Positions 42,683 through 51,934 of a stretch of DNA of 64,000 nucleotides are shown here, piece after piece. Below the pieces are notes generated by a model. That model did not search any database and was not told the origin of the DNA. It saw nothing but the letters and a program-made list of their open reading frames with translations. The position numbers and the translations under genes are program-made. Position 1 is the first letter of the stretch, and every line of letters starts with the position of its first letter. Source of the stretch: Oscillospiraceae bacterium (lineage in GTDB: Bacteria; Bacillota; Clostridia; Oscillospirales; Ruminococcaceae); NCBI GenBank assembly GCA_025757985.1, contig CP107210.1, forward strand, positions 1,674,001 to 1,738,000, in the 5' to 3' direction.

Positions 42683-44932
42683 ATGACACCGCTTGAAGCG
42701 CTCAAACGCTATTTCGGCTACGATTCCTTCCGCCCCGGGCAGGAGGAGATTGTCAACGCCATTCTGGCCGGGCGGGACGCACTGGCCGTCATGCCCACCG
42801 GCGCAGGCAAGTCGCTCTGCTATCAGGTCCCTGCCCTGCTGCTGCCGGGCATTACCCTTGTCATCTCGCCGCTGATCTCGCTGATGCAGGATCAGGTCAA
42901 GGCGCTGAACAACGCCGGTATCCGCGCCGCTTTCATCAACTCGAGCCTGAGCGAGGCGCAGATCGACAAGGCACTGACCCTTGCCGCCGAGGGCAGCTAC
43001 AAGCTCCTCTATGTCGCACCCGAGCGGCTGGAGAGCAGCGCCTTCCGCAGCTTTGCCGCAGCGGCCGAGCTTTCGATGATCACAGTAGACGAGGCGCACT
43101 GTATCAGCCAGTGGGGGCAGGATTTCCGCCCCAGCTACCTCAAGATCCTTGCCTTTGTGGACAGTCTGCCCCGGCGGCCGATCCTCTCGGCCTTTACGGC
43201 CACAGCGACCCGGACAGTGCAGGAGGATATACGCTGCACGCTGCGGCTGCAGAACCCCAAGGTGCTGGTGACGGGCTTTGACCGCCCGAACCTGTATTTT
43301 CAGGTCGAGGCCACCCGCCGCAAGGACGACTTTGTGCTGCAATACCTGCGCGACCACCCGGGCGAGAGCGGCATCATCTACTGCGCCACCCGCAAAAATG
43401 TCGATAAGCTGCAGGAGCTGCTGGCCGAGGCCGGCTTTGCCGCCGCCAAATACCACGCCGGGCTGACCGCCGAGGCCCGCCGCACCAACCAGAACGATTT
43501 CATCTACGACAAGGCGCCGGTCATCGTAGCCACAAACGCCTTTGGCATGGGTATTGACAAATCCAATGTGCGGTTTGTCTTGCACTACAACATGCCCTCC
43601 AGTATGGAAAACTACTATCAGGAGGCCGGCCGCGCCGGGCGTGACGGACTGCCCGCCCAATGTGTGCTGCTTTTTTCGGCGCAGGATGTCATCATCAACA
43701 AATTCCTGCTTGAGCGCAGGGAGAACCCTGATTTAGAGGAGGAGGACGCCGCGCTGCTGTACCAGCGCGATCTGCAGCGGCTGCAGGTGATGGAGCAGTA
43801 CTGCCGCACCACCGCCTGCCTGCGCAACACGATCCTGACCTATTTCGGCGAGCATCCCACCGCGCCCTGCGGCAGCTGCGGCAGCTGCAACAATGTCTAT
43901 GAGCAGGCCGACCTGACCGATGCCGCCAAGCGGATGATCAACTGCGTGGCGGAGCTGCGCGGGCGGTTCGGCAAGGCGGTCGTATTCGGCACGCTGCAGG
44001 GCGCGAACCGCGCCCGCCTGCGGGAGCTTGGCGCACCGGGCCTGAAAAGCTACGGCACCCTGCAGGCGCTGCCGCGCGATACGCTGGACCGGCTGCTGGC
44101 CCAGCTTTTGGAGGACGGCTACCTTGTACAGACCGATGACCAGTACGCTGTGCTGCGTCTGGGTGACATCACCCCGCTGAAGGAGGGTGCGCAGGTCCTT
44201 GTGCGGCTGCCGCCCCGGCAGGAGCCGGAGCGCACCGCCCCGAAGCCACAAAACCGCAGCATCATGGACAGCCTGACCGGTGCAGGGCTTGCACTCTTTG
44301 CCGAGCTGCGCACGCTGCGCCTTGAGATCGCGCAGAGCGAGGGACTGCCGCCCTATGTTGTCTTTGGTGATAAATCGCTGGCCGATATGTGCCTGCGCGC
44401 GCCGCGCAGTGTGGAGGGGATGATCGGCGTGTACGGCATGGGCGAGCGCAAGTATGAAAAGTACGCAGCGCGCTTTTTTGCCGTCATCGAGGCCTACCGC
44501 GCCGCACATCCTGATGCCGTGCTGAGCCTTGATCCCCCCGCTGCGGAGCCTGCCCCCGCCGAGGGCGAGACACCCCGCAAGGCCGCCAAGGGCCCCAAGG
44601 CAGCTTTTTCCCTGACCGAGGAGACCGCCGGGCAGTTCCGCTACGGGGACGCCTACACCGGTGCAGAGCTGAAGGCTGCGCTGGCCGAGGCCGGCGGCCC
44701 CGGCATGAAGGCCCCGACCATCAAGGCCATTGAGGCATGGCTGCTTGAGCAGCGCCTGATCGCCATGGAAAAGCTGCCCACCAGCGGGTTCTACTATGTC
44801 CCCACCCCCGCCGGTGTCGATGCCGGTCTGCGCAGCGCCGAGCGTGTCAGCGCGCGCGGCACGCCCTACGCCGTGCTGCAGTACACCCCGCCGGTGCAGC
44901 GAATGATCGTAGAGCATTTTATCGTGAAGTAA
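42683..44932 (+). CDS. recQ: RecQ DNA helicase
   Basis: A 749-residue 3'-5' helicase for DNA repair and replication restart. Helicase motifs: FRPGQEEIV, MPTGAGKSLCYQVPALL, VDEAHCISQWGQDFRP, FTATATRTV, GIIYCATR and YYQEAGRAGRDG. The zinc-binding part is CLRNTILTYFGEHPTAPCG with CGSCNN, then a winged helix and an HRDC domain (LFAELRTLRLEIAQSEGLP). The last 120 residues after a Pro/Ala-rich linker are an extra C-terminal domain. ATG 42683 lies 19 bases after the hydrolase stop, after CGGAGGC. Confidence 0.95.
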   Translation: MTPLEALKRYFGYDSFRPGQEEIVNAILAGRDALAVMPTGAGKSLCYQVPALLLPGITLVISPLISLMQDQVKALNNAGIRAAFINSSLSEAQIDKALTLAAEGSYKLLYVAPERLESSAFRSFAAAAELSMITVDEAHCISQWGQDFRPSYLKILAFVDSLPRRPILSAFTATATRTVQEDIRCTLRLQNPKVLVTGFDRPNLYFQVEATRRKDDFVLQYLRDHPGESGIIYCATRKNVDKLQELLAEAGFAAAKYHAGLTAEARRTNQNDFIYDKAPVIVATNAFGMGIDKSNVRFVLHYNMPSSMENYYQEAGRAGRDGLPAQCVLLFSAQDVIINKFLLERRENPDLEEEDAALLYQRDLQRLQVMEQYCRTTACLRNTILTYFGEHPTAPCGSCGSCNNVYEQADLTDAAKRMINCVAELRGRFGKAVVFGTLQGANRARLRELGAPGLKSYGTLQALPRDTLDRLLAQLLEDGYLVQTDDQYAVLRLGDITPLKEGAQVLVRLPPRQEPERTAPKPQNRSIMDSLTGAGLALFAELRTLRLEIAQSEGLPPYVVFGDKSLADMCLRAPRSVEGMIGVYGMGERKYEKYAARFFAVIEAYRAAHPDAVLSLDPPAAEPAPAEGETPRKAAKGPKAAFSLTEETAGQFRYGDAYTGAELKAALAEAGGPGMKAPTIKAIEAWLLEQRLIAMEKLPTSGFYYVPTPAGVDAGLRSAERVSARGTPYAVLQYTPPVQRMIVEHFIVK

Positions 44933-44954
44933 CGGCATCGCCCGCCGTATAAAG

Positions 44955-44999
44955 GCCTCGCCCGCCGCTGCATAACTGCAGCGGCGGGCGAGGCTGATT
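44955..44999. terminator. terminator between convergent recQ and hybrid kinase
   Basis: An 18-bp perfect inverted repeat (GCCTCGCCCGCCGCTGCA and its complement) with loop TAAC lies between the two stop codons. T-rich sequence follows on the plus strand. Confidence 0.9.
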
Positions 45000-45005
45000 T
45001 TTATT

Positions 45006-46622
45006 TTACTGTTGGGGCCTATAATACTGCGCCAGCACGCGCAGCAGAGCGGCCTCATTCAGCGGCTTTGAGATATGGTCGTTCATACCTGCCTGCTGTG
45101 TGCGCTGTACATCCTCGGCAAAGGCGTTGGCCGTCTGCGCAATGATGGGGATCTCCTTTGCCTGCGGGTGGCTGCTTTCGCGTATCGCGCGCGCCGCCTG
45201 CAGACCGTCCATCACCGGCATGACAACATCCATCAGGATCGCATCAAGCAGCGGGGCCTCCCCCTTACCGGTTGCCAAAAAGGCATCGAGTGCCGCCTGA
45301 CCGTTTTCGGCCACCGTCACCGCAGCCCCGGCGTTTTCCAGCAGGTAGCAGGCGACCTCGGCGTTCAGTGCGTTATCCTCGGCCAGCAGCAGCTTCATCC
45401 CGTTCAGGCTGGGCAGCGGCTTGCACGCGGCAGGCTGCTTCGGCGCGCTCAGATCCAGTTCAAGGGGCAGCTCAATGACAAAGGTCGTGCCCTCGCCCAG
45501 CGTGCTGCTTACCGTGATCGTGCCGCCCATCAGGTCCACAAGCTCTTTCGCAATGGCCAGCCCCAGCCCGGTGCCCTTCAGCTCACTGCGCAGGGCTTCA
45601 TTCTCCTGCATAAAGGGCTCATAGATATGGCGCTGGAACTCCTCGCTCATGCCGATGCCGGTATCCTGCACCGTAAAGCGGTAGACAGCGTGGTTCTCGT
45701 CCTTGGGGATCTCGTCCAGCGTGTAGTTGATCGTGCCGCCCACCCGGTTGTACTTGACCGCGTTGCTGGAGATATTCGCTATGATGCGCTGCACATGCAA
45801 CGGGCTGCCGATAACATGGCTATGCCGGTGGTTGAAATGCACATGGCAGGTCAGCTGCATCCTTACCACCTGGGTGTGCAGCGTGTCCCCGCAGCGGGCC
45901 AGCAGCTCATACAGGTCAAAGGGCTCATGGGTGATCCGCATACGGCCGCTCTCCATACGGCTTATATCCAGCACATCATTGATGAGCGTTTCCAGCTGCT
46001 GCCCGGCGGCGGTCAGCTTCTCCATCGTGTCGCGGACCTTTTCAGGGTTCTCCGCGTTGTCGTAGGCGATCTTAGCCATGCCCAAAATGCCGTTGAGCGG
46101 CGAGCGTATGTCGTGGCTCATCCGGGAGAGGAAGGATGATTTTGCCCTGTTGGCAGCCTCGGCGCTGTTGCGCGCCTCGACCAGCCATTTCTCGCGCTTG
46201 TGCAGGGCGTTGCAGTCGCAAAGGGTCAGCAGCCACATAACGCGGCCGTCCGGCAGCTGCTTTTCGTCCTTGCAGAGGTAAAACCAGCGCCAGCCCCCAT
46301 CCCGGGTGTGCAGGCAGAGGGTACGCTTGCCCTTGAACTGACGGAAATTCTCAAGGTCACGCAGGTCGCAGTCCTCGGCAAAGCAGTCAGCAAACTGCAT
46401 CGTGTAGCCGCTGCCGAACACCTCGTCCCTATGGCAGCCGAGGGATCGCAGCGCCAGCTCACTGATGATGCCGACCGGCAGCCCCGGCGTGTAGAAGCCG
46501 CCTACAACGCCGACGCCGTTATTTTTATCCAGCAGCTGCTGGATGGATTTGTCGATTACCTGCAGATCCTTCCGCTGAAAATCGCTGCTGAAAATTGGCT
46601 CCTCGTAAAAGCTTTTGATCAT
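45006..46622 (-). CDS. cytoplasmic hybrid sensor kinase (PAS-HisKA-ATPase-receiver)
   Basis: A 538-residue soluble hybrid kinase without membrane helices. An N-terminal PAS-like domain (about 25-135, with DGGWRWFYLCKDEKQLPDG) is followed by the H-box SRMSHDIRSPLNGILGMA, the N-box ANISSNAVKYN and G-boxes VQDTGIGMS and GTGLGLAIAKEL. The C-terminal receiver (about 410-530) has LLAEDNALNAEVA and the phosphorylated Asp in ILMDVVMPVMDG. It should sense a cytoplasmic signal. No output regulator is adjacent. The start follows GGAGAACAGGGAGC upstream of the ATG at 46622. Confidence 0.92.
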   Translation of the reverse strand: MIKSFYEEPIFSSDFQRKDLQVIDKSIQQLLDKNNGVGVVGGFYTPGLPVGIISELALRSLGCHRDEVFGSGYTMQFADCFAEDCDLRDLENFRQFKGKRTLCLHTRDGGWRWFYLCKDEKQLPDGRVMWLLTLCDCNALHKREKWLVEARNSAEAANRAKSSFLSRMSHDIRSPLNGILGMAKIAYDNAENPEKVRDTMEKLTAAGQQLETLINDVLDISRMESGRMRITHEPFDLYELLARCGDTLHTQVVRMQLTCHVHFNHRHSHVIGSPLHVQRIIANISSNAVKYNRVGGTINYTLDEIPKDENHAVYRFTVQDTGIGMSEEFQRHIYEPFMQENEALRSELKGTGLGLAIAKELVDLMGGTITVSSTLGEGTTFVIELPLELDLSAPKQPAACKPLPSLNGMKLLLAEDNALNAEVACYLLENAGAAVTVAENGQAALDAFLATGKGEAPLLDAILMDVVMPVMDGLQAARAIRESSHPQAKEIPIIAQTANAFAEDVQRTQQAGMNDHISKPLNEAALLRVLAQYYRPQQ

Positions 46623-46668
46623 GCAATGCTCCCTGTTCTCCTGTTGCGGTTTGCGCTCAATTAGTTAC

Positions 46669-46697
46669 ATTGTAATTGTTTTGCGGTTAAATTGCAA
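46669..46697 (-). promoter_or_regulatory. promoter of hybrid kinase gene
   Basis: On the minus strand TTGCAA (46697-46692) and TACAAT (46674-46669) are 17 bases apart, about 45 bases before the kinase start. The same two hexamers and spacing occur before the amino-acid ABC operon at 49425-49453. Confidence 0.75.
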
Positions 46698-46759
46698 GCG
46701 TTATTTGTTTTATTGCAACAAATACAGCGATTCTGTCCATTTGCCGCACCAAAAACACC

Positions 46760-46790
46760 AAGGGGGGCAGGCCTACAGGCCTGCCCCCTT
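46760..46790. terminator. GC-rich hairpin upstream of hybrid kinase
   Basis: AAGGGGGGCAGGCCT and AGGCCTGCCCCCTT form a nearly perfect stem of about 14 bp with a two- to three-base loop. It lies between the kinase promoter and the MITE, and probably ends transcription coming from the amino-acid ABC operon. Confidence 0.7.
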
Positions 46791-46805
46791 GCAGCGAAAA
46801 GCTAT

Positions 46806-47041
46806 GGCAACACCGCACAATTCCCGCCTGACGGCTTAAGCACCGCTCCGGCGGATCTCCGCGCCAAGAGCCGCCGCAAGCGGCGGTTGCGCTCCGAAGC
46901 GCCTCGCTGCGGCTCGGTGTGCGGCACGGCATCTGCGTTGCCAAAATGCTCGATAATACACAAAGTATTATCTGCGCTTTTGGCTTAGCAGCTGCCGTAC
47001 CTCGCTCGCCGTATCGGCACTTAGAATTATGCGGTATTGCC
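46806..47041. repeat. 236-bp MITE related to 14982-15060
   Basis: Ends GGCAACACCGCACAATTC and GAATTATGCGGTATTGCC are inverted repeats (16 of 18). The outer 40-50 bases on each side match the 79-bp copy at 14982-15060 in opposite orientation. The middle roughly 155 bases are extra and contain hairpins such as GCCGCCGCAAGCGGCGG and ATAATACACAAAGTATTAT. Flanks are CTAT and TTAT. No protein is encoded. It fills most of the gap 46623-47095. Confidence 0.8.
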
Positions 47042-47095
47042 TTATGTTACTTTGTCAGACTGACTGCGGCACTCTGCAATGAGATAATGCGCTTT

Positions 47096-47935
47096 TCAGT
47101 CGTTGGTCGAGATGTCCGTGCCGAAATATTTCTCGCTCAGCGCCTTGAGCGTGCCGTCGGCGCGCAGTTCCTCAATGGCGGTGTCGATGGCGGCGCGCAG
47201 GGTTGCGGTCTCCTCGCCCTTGCGCATCGGGATCGCAACCTCGTTGGCATCATCGGTCAGCACAGCGATCTTGACATTGGCATCGGGATGCTCCTTCGTG
47301 TAGTCGTAGAAGGTCACCTCGGCGTTGAGGGTCGCATCGATCCGGCCGCTGTTCAGCAGCTCAAAGGTCTGGTTCAGGTCATCGACCGCCGTGACGGTCG
47401 CGCCGTACTGCTCGGCCAGCTGGGCATAGGTGCTGGAGATCGTGTTTGCGGTCGTCTTGCCGTTCAGATCCCCCAGCGTCTGGATGCTGTCATCGTCCGC
47501 CCGGGTGATGACAGCCGTTCGGTTGTAGGCGTAGGGGGTGGAGAAATCGTATTTTGCGGCGCGGTCGGGGGTGATGTCAACGCCGTTGACCATAATGTCA
47601 TAGCGCCCGGCGTCAAGACCGGCCAGCAGGCCGTCCCACTCACCCTCAACAAACTGCGGCTCCACGCCGAGCTTTTCGGCGATTTTGGTGCCGACCTCAA
47701 CATCGTAGCCCACAAGGGTATCGCTCTCATCGTGGTAGGTCCAGGGCGCCCAGGTGCCCTCCATTGCGATGGTGATGGTGCCGCGGGTCTGGATCTCGCT
47801 CAGCAGGTCGGCGGCGGTGGCATCGGCAGACGCTGCCGTGCCGGAGGATGCTGCAGCCGTGCCGCCGCAGGCAGTCAGCGCAGCGGTCAGGGCGGCGGTC
47901 AGGGTCAGGGCGGTCAGCCTGTTCAGGTTTTTCAT
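47096..47935 (-). CDS. amino-acid ABC transporter substrate-binding lipoprotein
   Basis: A 279-residue lipoprotein (SBP family 3) with lipobox LTAC (Cys23). Binding motifs are GTITIAMEGTWAPWTYHDE, LVGYDVEVGTKIAEKLG and WDGLLAGLDAGRYDIMVNGV. It captures a polar amino acid (cystine or glutamine type) outside the cell. Its start overlaps the stop of the ATPase gene by one base (TAATG). Its last 95 residues are copied almost exactly in the chimeric kinase at 18523-20018, so this locus is the likely donor. Confidence 0.94.
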   Translation of the reverse strand: MKNLNRLTALTLTAALTAALTACGGTAAASSGTAASADATAADLLSEIQTRGTITIAMEGTWAPWTYHDESDTLVGYDVEVGTKIAEKLGVEPQFVEGEWDGLLAGLDAGRYDIMVNGVDITPDRAAKYDFSTPYAYNRTAVITRADDDSIQTLGDLNGKTTANTISSTYAQLAEQYGATVTAVDDLNQTFELLNSGRIDATLNAEVTFYDYTKEHPDANVKIAVLTDDANEVAIPMRKGEETATLRAAIDTAIEELRADGTLKALSEKYFGTDISTND

Positions 47936-48681
47936 TACAAAAGGCTCCTTTGCTTGTAGGTCTGTAAAAATTCTTGGGTGCGGGGCTGCTGCGGGTCGTT
48001 GAAGAACGCCTCGGCGGTGTTCTGCTCCACAATGACGCCCTGCTCCATAAACACCACGCGGTTGGCCACATGGCGGGCAAAATCCATCTCATGGGTGACG
48101 ACCAGCATCGTGCGGCCCTCCCGCGCAAGCTGGCGCATAACGGCCAGCACCTCGCCGGTCAGCTCAGGGTCAAGCGCAGAGGTCGGCTCGTCAAAATAGA
48201 GGATCTCGGGGTCGGCCGCCATGGCGCGGGCGATGGCTACCCGCTGCTGCTGCCCGCCGGAAAGCTGGCTGGGGTAGTAGTCGGCGCGGTCATCCATGCC
48301 GACCTTGACAAGCTGCGCATGGGCCAGCTCCTCGGCCGTGCGGCGGGGCATCTTGCGGGCAATGATAAGCCCCTCGGTCACATTCTGCAGCGCGGTCTTA
48401 TTTGCAAACAGGTTGTAGTTCTGAAAGACAAAGCCCGTGCGGCGGCGCAGGGCGTTGATCTCGGCATGGGTGGCGCGGTGCAGCTCGATGCGGCGGCCGT
48501 CAAAATCCATCGTGCCGGCATCTGCCCTCTCAAGAAAATTCAGGCAGCGCAGCATGGTGGTCTTGCCGCTGCCGCTTGAGCCGAGGATGGCCACCACATC
48601 GCCCTTGTTCACATCCAGATCAATGCCCTTGAGCACCTGCAGCGGGCCGAAGGCCTTACGCAGGTTTCTGATTTCCAGCAT
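47935..48681 (-). CDS. amino-acid ABC transporter ATPase
   Basis: A 248-residue ATPase of the polar amino acid uptake family. Walker A GSSGSGKTTM, Q-loop VFQNYNLFANKT, signature QLSGGQQQRVAIARAMA, Walker B EILYFDEPTSALDPEL and H-loop LVVTHEMDFARHVA are all present. It starts four bases after the permease stop and ends inside the binding-protein start, so the three genes form one operon. Confidence 0.95.
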   Translation of the reverse strand: MLEIRNLRKAFGPLQVLKGIDLDVNKGDVVAILGSSGSGKTTMLRCLNFLERADAGTMDFDGRRIELHRATHAEINALRRRTGFVFQNYNLFANKTALQNVTEGLIIARKMPRRTAEELAHAQLVKVGMDDRADYYPSQLSGGQQQRVAIARAMAADPEILYFDEPTSALDPELTGEVLAVMRQLAREGRTMLVVTHEMDFARHVANRVVFMEQGVIVEQNTAEAFFNDPQQPRTQEFLQTYKQRSLL

Positions 48682-48685
48682 AGCT

Positions 48686-49360
48686 TCAACTCCTTTGTGC
48701 GCCGCGGCTGTTGAGGTAGCGCTCGCCCACGGCCTGCAGGCGGGTCAGCACTGTGCAGAACAGCAGGTAAACCAGACCGACTTCGATATACAGCGCCAGC
48801 GGCTCATAGGTGCGGGCCACAATGCGCTGGGTCGTCATAAACATTTCGGTCACGGTGATGTTGGCCGCCAGCGAGGTATCCTTGATCATGGCGATCAGCG
48901 AGCTTGCCAGCGTGGGGAACGCCGTGCGCAGTGCCTGCGGCAGGATGATGCGGCGGATGATCTGCAGATAGCTCATGCCAACGCACTGCCCGGCCTCCAT
49001 CTGGCCCCGGGGGACCGACTCGAGCGCGGCGCGGATCGTCTCGGCGCAGTACGCACCCTCGTTGATTGAAAAGACGAGGACCGCCGCGGGGAACGGCTCG
49101 ATCAGGATGCCGACACCCGGCAGGCCGTAAAAGACGACAAAAAGCTGCACCAGCACCGGCGTGCCGCGGATGACCCAGATGTAAAACCGGGCGATGCGCT
49201 GCAGCACCGGCACCTGTGCAAACTGGACCAGCGCCACCGCCACGGCGATGATGAGCGCCAGTGTGAAGGAAATGGCGGTCAGCGGGATCGTAACGGTCAG
49301 ACCCGGCAGCAGGATTTTACCAAAGGAATCCAGAAGGATGCCGACAAGGCGTTCGGACAT
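48686..49360 (-). CDS. amino-acid ABC transporter permease
   Basis: A 224-residue permease of the HisMQ type with about five helices. The typical motif is FYIWVIRGTPVLVQLFVVFY and the EAA-like loop QMEAGQCVGMSYLQIIRRII. ATG 49360 follows AAAGGAGAGAACCGCCCC; the frame is open 16 codons further upstream. It is the first gene of the operon after the promoter at 49425-49453. Only one permease gene is present, so it probably works as a homodimer. Confidence 0.93.
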   Translation of the reverse strand: MSERLVGILLDSFGKILLPGLTVTIPLTAISFTLALIIAVAVALVQFAQVPVLQRIARFYIWVIRGTPVLVQLFVVFYGLPGVGILIEPFPAAVLVFSINEGAYCAETIRAALESVPRGQMEAGQCVGMSYLQIIRRIILPQALRTAFPTLASSLIAMIKDTSLAANITVTEMFMTTQRIVARTYEPLALYIEVGLVYLLFCTVLTRLQAVGERYLNSRGAQRS

Positions 49361-49424
49361 GGGGCGGTTCTCTCCTTTATATACGGGGGCGGTTGTATTT
49401 CCCACCAAAACAGTATGCTATGAA

Positions 49425-49453
49425 ATTGTAGCACATCCGCCCGCATTTTGCAA
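49425..49453 (-). promoter_or_regulatory. promoter of amino-acid ABC operon
   Basis: On the minus strand TTGCAA (49453-49448) and TACAAT (49430-49425) are 17 bases apart, 65 bases before the permease start. No attenuator hairpin is obvious between it and the gene. Confidence 0.75.
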
Positions 49454-49543
49454 GAGCCGCCGGGGCTATGGTATTTTTGCCGGTGGTGTGCTATACTGTT
49501 GAGATAGAAAAGGTACACTGCTTCCACAGAAAAGAGAAACATC

Positions 49544-51091
49544 ATGAACACTACCGAAGAAAAACGCGAATCCATCCCGAACAGTGTCAACCGGATGCTG
49601 TTTGCCGGTATCGGCGTCATCCTGCAGGTCGCGTGGATCTGCTGGCTGGCCATCAAGCTGAACGACTACTCGACCGCCATTCAGGTCTGCACCTCGGTGC
49701 TGGCCTTCCTGATCACGCTGCGCATATACGGGCTGCATATCAACTCTGCGTATAAAATATCGTGGATCATCCTGATCCTGCTGTTCCCGGTGTTCGGGCT
49801 GACGATCTACCTGCTGTTCGGCCGCGCCGGCGCGGTCAGCGTCATGCGCAAGCGGTTCAACAGCAACCTTGCGCTGCTGCGCAGCTACCACGCGCCCCTG
49901 CTGGCCCAGCGCCGGGCGCTGCCCTACCCCGACCGCACCGCGCGCAACCACGCCCACTACCTGCAGACGCGGGCAGGCTACCCGGCCTATGACAACACCG
50001 ATGTGACCTTCTACGGCGACACCTGCGCCGCGCTGGAGGCACAGAAGGAGGCACTGCGCAGCGCCAAGCATTTTATTTTTATGGAGTACCACGCCATTGA
50101 GGACGCCTCCGCCTGGCAGGAGCTGGAGGACATCCTTGCCGAGCGCGCCGCCCACGGTGTCGAGGTCCGCGTTTTTTACGATGATGTGGGCAGCATCGGC
50201 TTTATCACGAGCGCCTTTGTCAAAAAGCTGGAGAGCCGCGGCATCCAGTGCCGCCAGTTCAACCCGGTCATTCCGATCCTGAATGTTTTCATGAACAACC
50301 GCGACCACCGCAAGATCACAGTCGTGGACGGGCGCATCGGCTTTACCGGCGGCTACAATCTGGCCGAGGAATATTTTAACCGCACCCACCCCTACGGCCG
50401 GTGGAAGGACACCGGCATCCGGCTGGAGGGTGACGCTGTGCGCAGCCTGACGCTGATCTTTTTGGAGCTGTGGGGCGCGACCCAGAAGGAGCCGCCCGAG
50501 ATCGAGCGCTACCTGCCCGAGGTCCCCTACACCGCGCGTGAGAACGCCGTAGTGCTGCCCTACGCCGACAACCCGCTGGATGATGAGGCCACCGGCGAGA
50601 ATGTCTACCTGAACATGATCCGCAGCGCGAAGGAATATGTCTACATCACCACGCCCTACCTGATCCTGAGCGATGAGATGCAGCGTACCCTGCGGCTTGC
50701 AGCCTCCAGCGGCGTTGATGTGCGCATCATCACGCCGGGTATCCCCGACAAAAAGCTGATCTTCTCGGTGACGCGCAGCTACTATGCGGCGCTGGCCAAG
50801 AGCGGCGTGCGCATTTATGAGTACACGCCCGGGTTCATCCACGCAAAGCAGTGCGTCGCAGACGGCGCAGAGGCCGTTGTGGGCACGATCAATTTTGACT
50901 TCCGCAGCCTGTATCTGCATTTTGAGAATGCGTGCTGGTTCTGCGGCTGCCGGGCCGTGGCCGAGGTGCGCCGTGATTTTGACGAGCTGTTTCCCCTCTG
51001 CCATGAGGTGACCGAGGAGTACGCCGCCCGCCGCAGCGTTGCCCTGCGCGGTCTGGACTGCGTGCTGCGCCTGTTCAGCCCGCTGATGTGA
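49544..51091 (+). CDS. cls: cardiolipin synthase
   Basis: A 515-residue membrane enzyme that joins two phosphatidylglycerols to make cardiolipin. Two N-terminal helices (about 17-75) are followed by two phospholipase D domains. Each has an HKD motif: NRDHRKITVVDGRIGFTGGY and FIHAKQCVADGAEAVVGTIN. The start ATG at 49544 has only a weak purine-rich ribosome site (AAAAGAGAAAC). It is transcribed divergently from the amino-acid transporter operon and ends before a terminator. Confidence 0.95.
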   Translation: MNTTEEKRESIPNSVNRMLFAGIGVILQVAWICWLAIKLNDYSTAIQVCTSVLAFLITLRIYGLHINSAYKISWIILILLFPVFGLTIYLLFGRAGAVSVMRKRFNSNLALLRSYHAPLLAQRRALPYPDRTARNHAHYLQTRAGYPAYDNTDVTFYGDTCAALEAQKEALRSAKHFIFMEYHAIEDASAWQELEDILAERAAHGVEVRVFYDDVGSIGFITSAFVKKLESRGIQCRQFNPVIPILNVFMNNRDHRKITVVDGRIGFTGGYNLAEEYFNRTHPYGRWKDTGIRLEGDAVRSLTLIFLELWGATQKEPPEIERYLPEVPYTARENAVVLPYADNPLDDEATGENVYLNMIRSAKEYVYITTPYLILSDEMQRTLRLAASSGVDVRIITPGIPDKKLIFSVTRSYYAALAKSGVRIYEYTPGFIHAKQCVADGAEAVVGTINFDFRSLYLHFENACWFCGCRAVAEVRRDFDELFPLCHEVTEEYAARRSVALRGLDCVLRLFSPLM

Positions 51092-51101
51092 GCCTGTATA
51101 C

Positions 51102-51138
51102 AAAAGCCGCCCGTGTGGGACCCACACAGGCGGCTTTT
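51102..51138. terminator. terminator between cls and transaldolase-like gene
   Basis: AAAAGCCGCC-GTGTGGG pairs with CCCACAC-GGCGGCTTTT, with single-base bulges. A- and T-runs on both sides make it suitable for both convergent genes. Confidence 0.88.
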
Positions 51139-51155
51139 CCTCATTTCAGGGCAGG

Positions 51156-51815
51156 TTATGCGCCGAACACCTTGGTGTAGTCGGCCTTGAACTTCTCAAT
51201 GCCGGCATCGGTCAGGGGGTGATGCAGCATCTGCTCAATGACCTTGTAGGGCACGGTGGCGATGTCGGCACCGGCCAGCGCGCAATCGGTCACATGGATG
51301 GGGTTGCGGACGCTGGCGGCGATGATCTGGGTGTTGATGTCGGGGTAGTTCAGGAACATATCATGGATGGTCTCGATCAGGTCGATGCCGGGCTGGCCGA
51401 TGTCATCCAGACGGCCGAGGAAGGGGCTGACATAGGTAGCACCGGCGCGGGCGGCCAGCAATGCCTGATTGGCGCTGAAAATCAGGGTGCAGTTGGTGGG
51501 GATACCCTCCGCGGAGAGGACCTTGATGGCTTTGAGGCCTTCGGCCGTCATGGGGATCTTGACGACCATGTGCTTGGGATCAAGCGCGTAGATGGCGCGG
51601 CCCTCGGCGATCATTCCCTCGGCGTCTGCGGTCGTGGCCTTGACCTCACCGGAGATGGGGCCGTCCACGATCGTGGTGATCTCCTTCAGGGTCTCGGCAT
51701 AGTCGCGGCCCTCCTTTGCGATCAGGCTGGGGTTGGTGGTCACGCCTGCGATAATGCCCATGTCATTTGCCTTGCGGATCTCGTCCACATTGGCGGTGTC
51801 GATATAGAACTTCAT
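51156..51815 (-). CDS. transaldolase / fructose-6-phosphate aldolase (TalC/Fsa type)
   Basis: A 219-residue class I aldolase of the short TalC/Fsa subfamily. It starts MKFYIDTANVDEIRKANDMG, and the Schiff-base Lys lies in HMVVKIPMTAEGL. TNCTLIFSANQALLAARAGA and SPFLGRLDDIGQPG are typical. The family either moves a three-carbon unit between sugar phosphates or splits fructose 6-phosphate; the sequence alone does not decide. ATG 51815 follows AGGAGGAGCGTTCT. It lies 119 bases after the AraD-type epimerase on the same strand, consistent with pentose use. Confidence 0.93.
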   Translation of the reverse strand: MKFYIDTANVDEIRKANDMGIIAGVTTNPSLIAKEGRDYAETLKEITTIVDGPISGEVKATTADAEGMIAEGRAIYALDPKHMVVKIPMTAEGLKAIKVLSAEGIPTNCTLIFSANQALLAARAGATYVSPFLGRLDDIGQPGIDLIETIHDMFLNYPDINTQIIAASVRNPIHVTDCALAGADIATVPYKVIEQMLHHPLTDAGIEKFKADYTKVFGA

Positions 51816-51934
51816 AGAACGCTCCTCCTGTAAAAAATGTGCTTTACTGTCAACATTATTGTACACGGCAGACCGTGCCCGGGCAAGAAAGTGTGTGATA
51901 AAAACCGGACAGAAGTTTGGATTTTGCGCACCGC

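Noticed and set aside
49466..51127. Minus-strand open frame opposite cardiolipin synthase
   Set aside because: Both HKD motifs are on the plus strand; the opposite frame lacks any recognisable domain.
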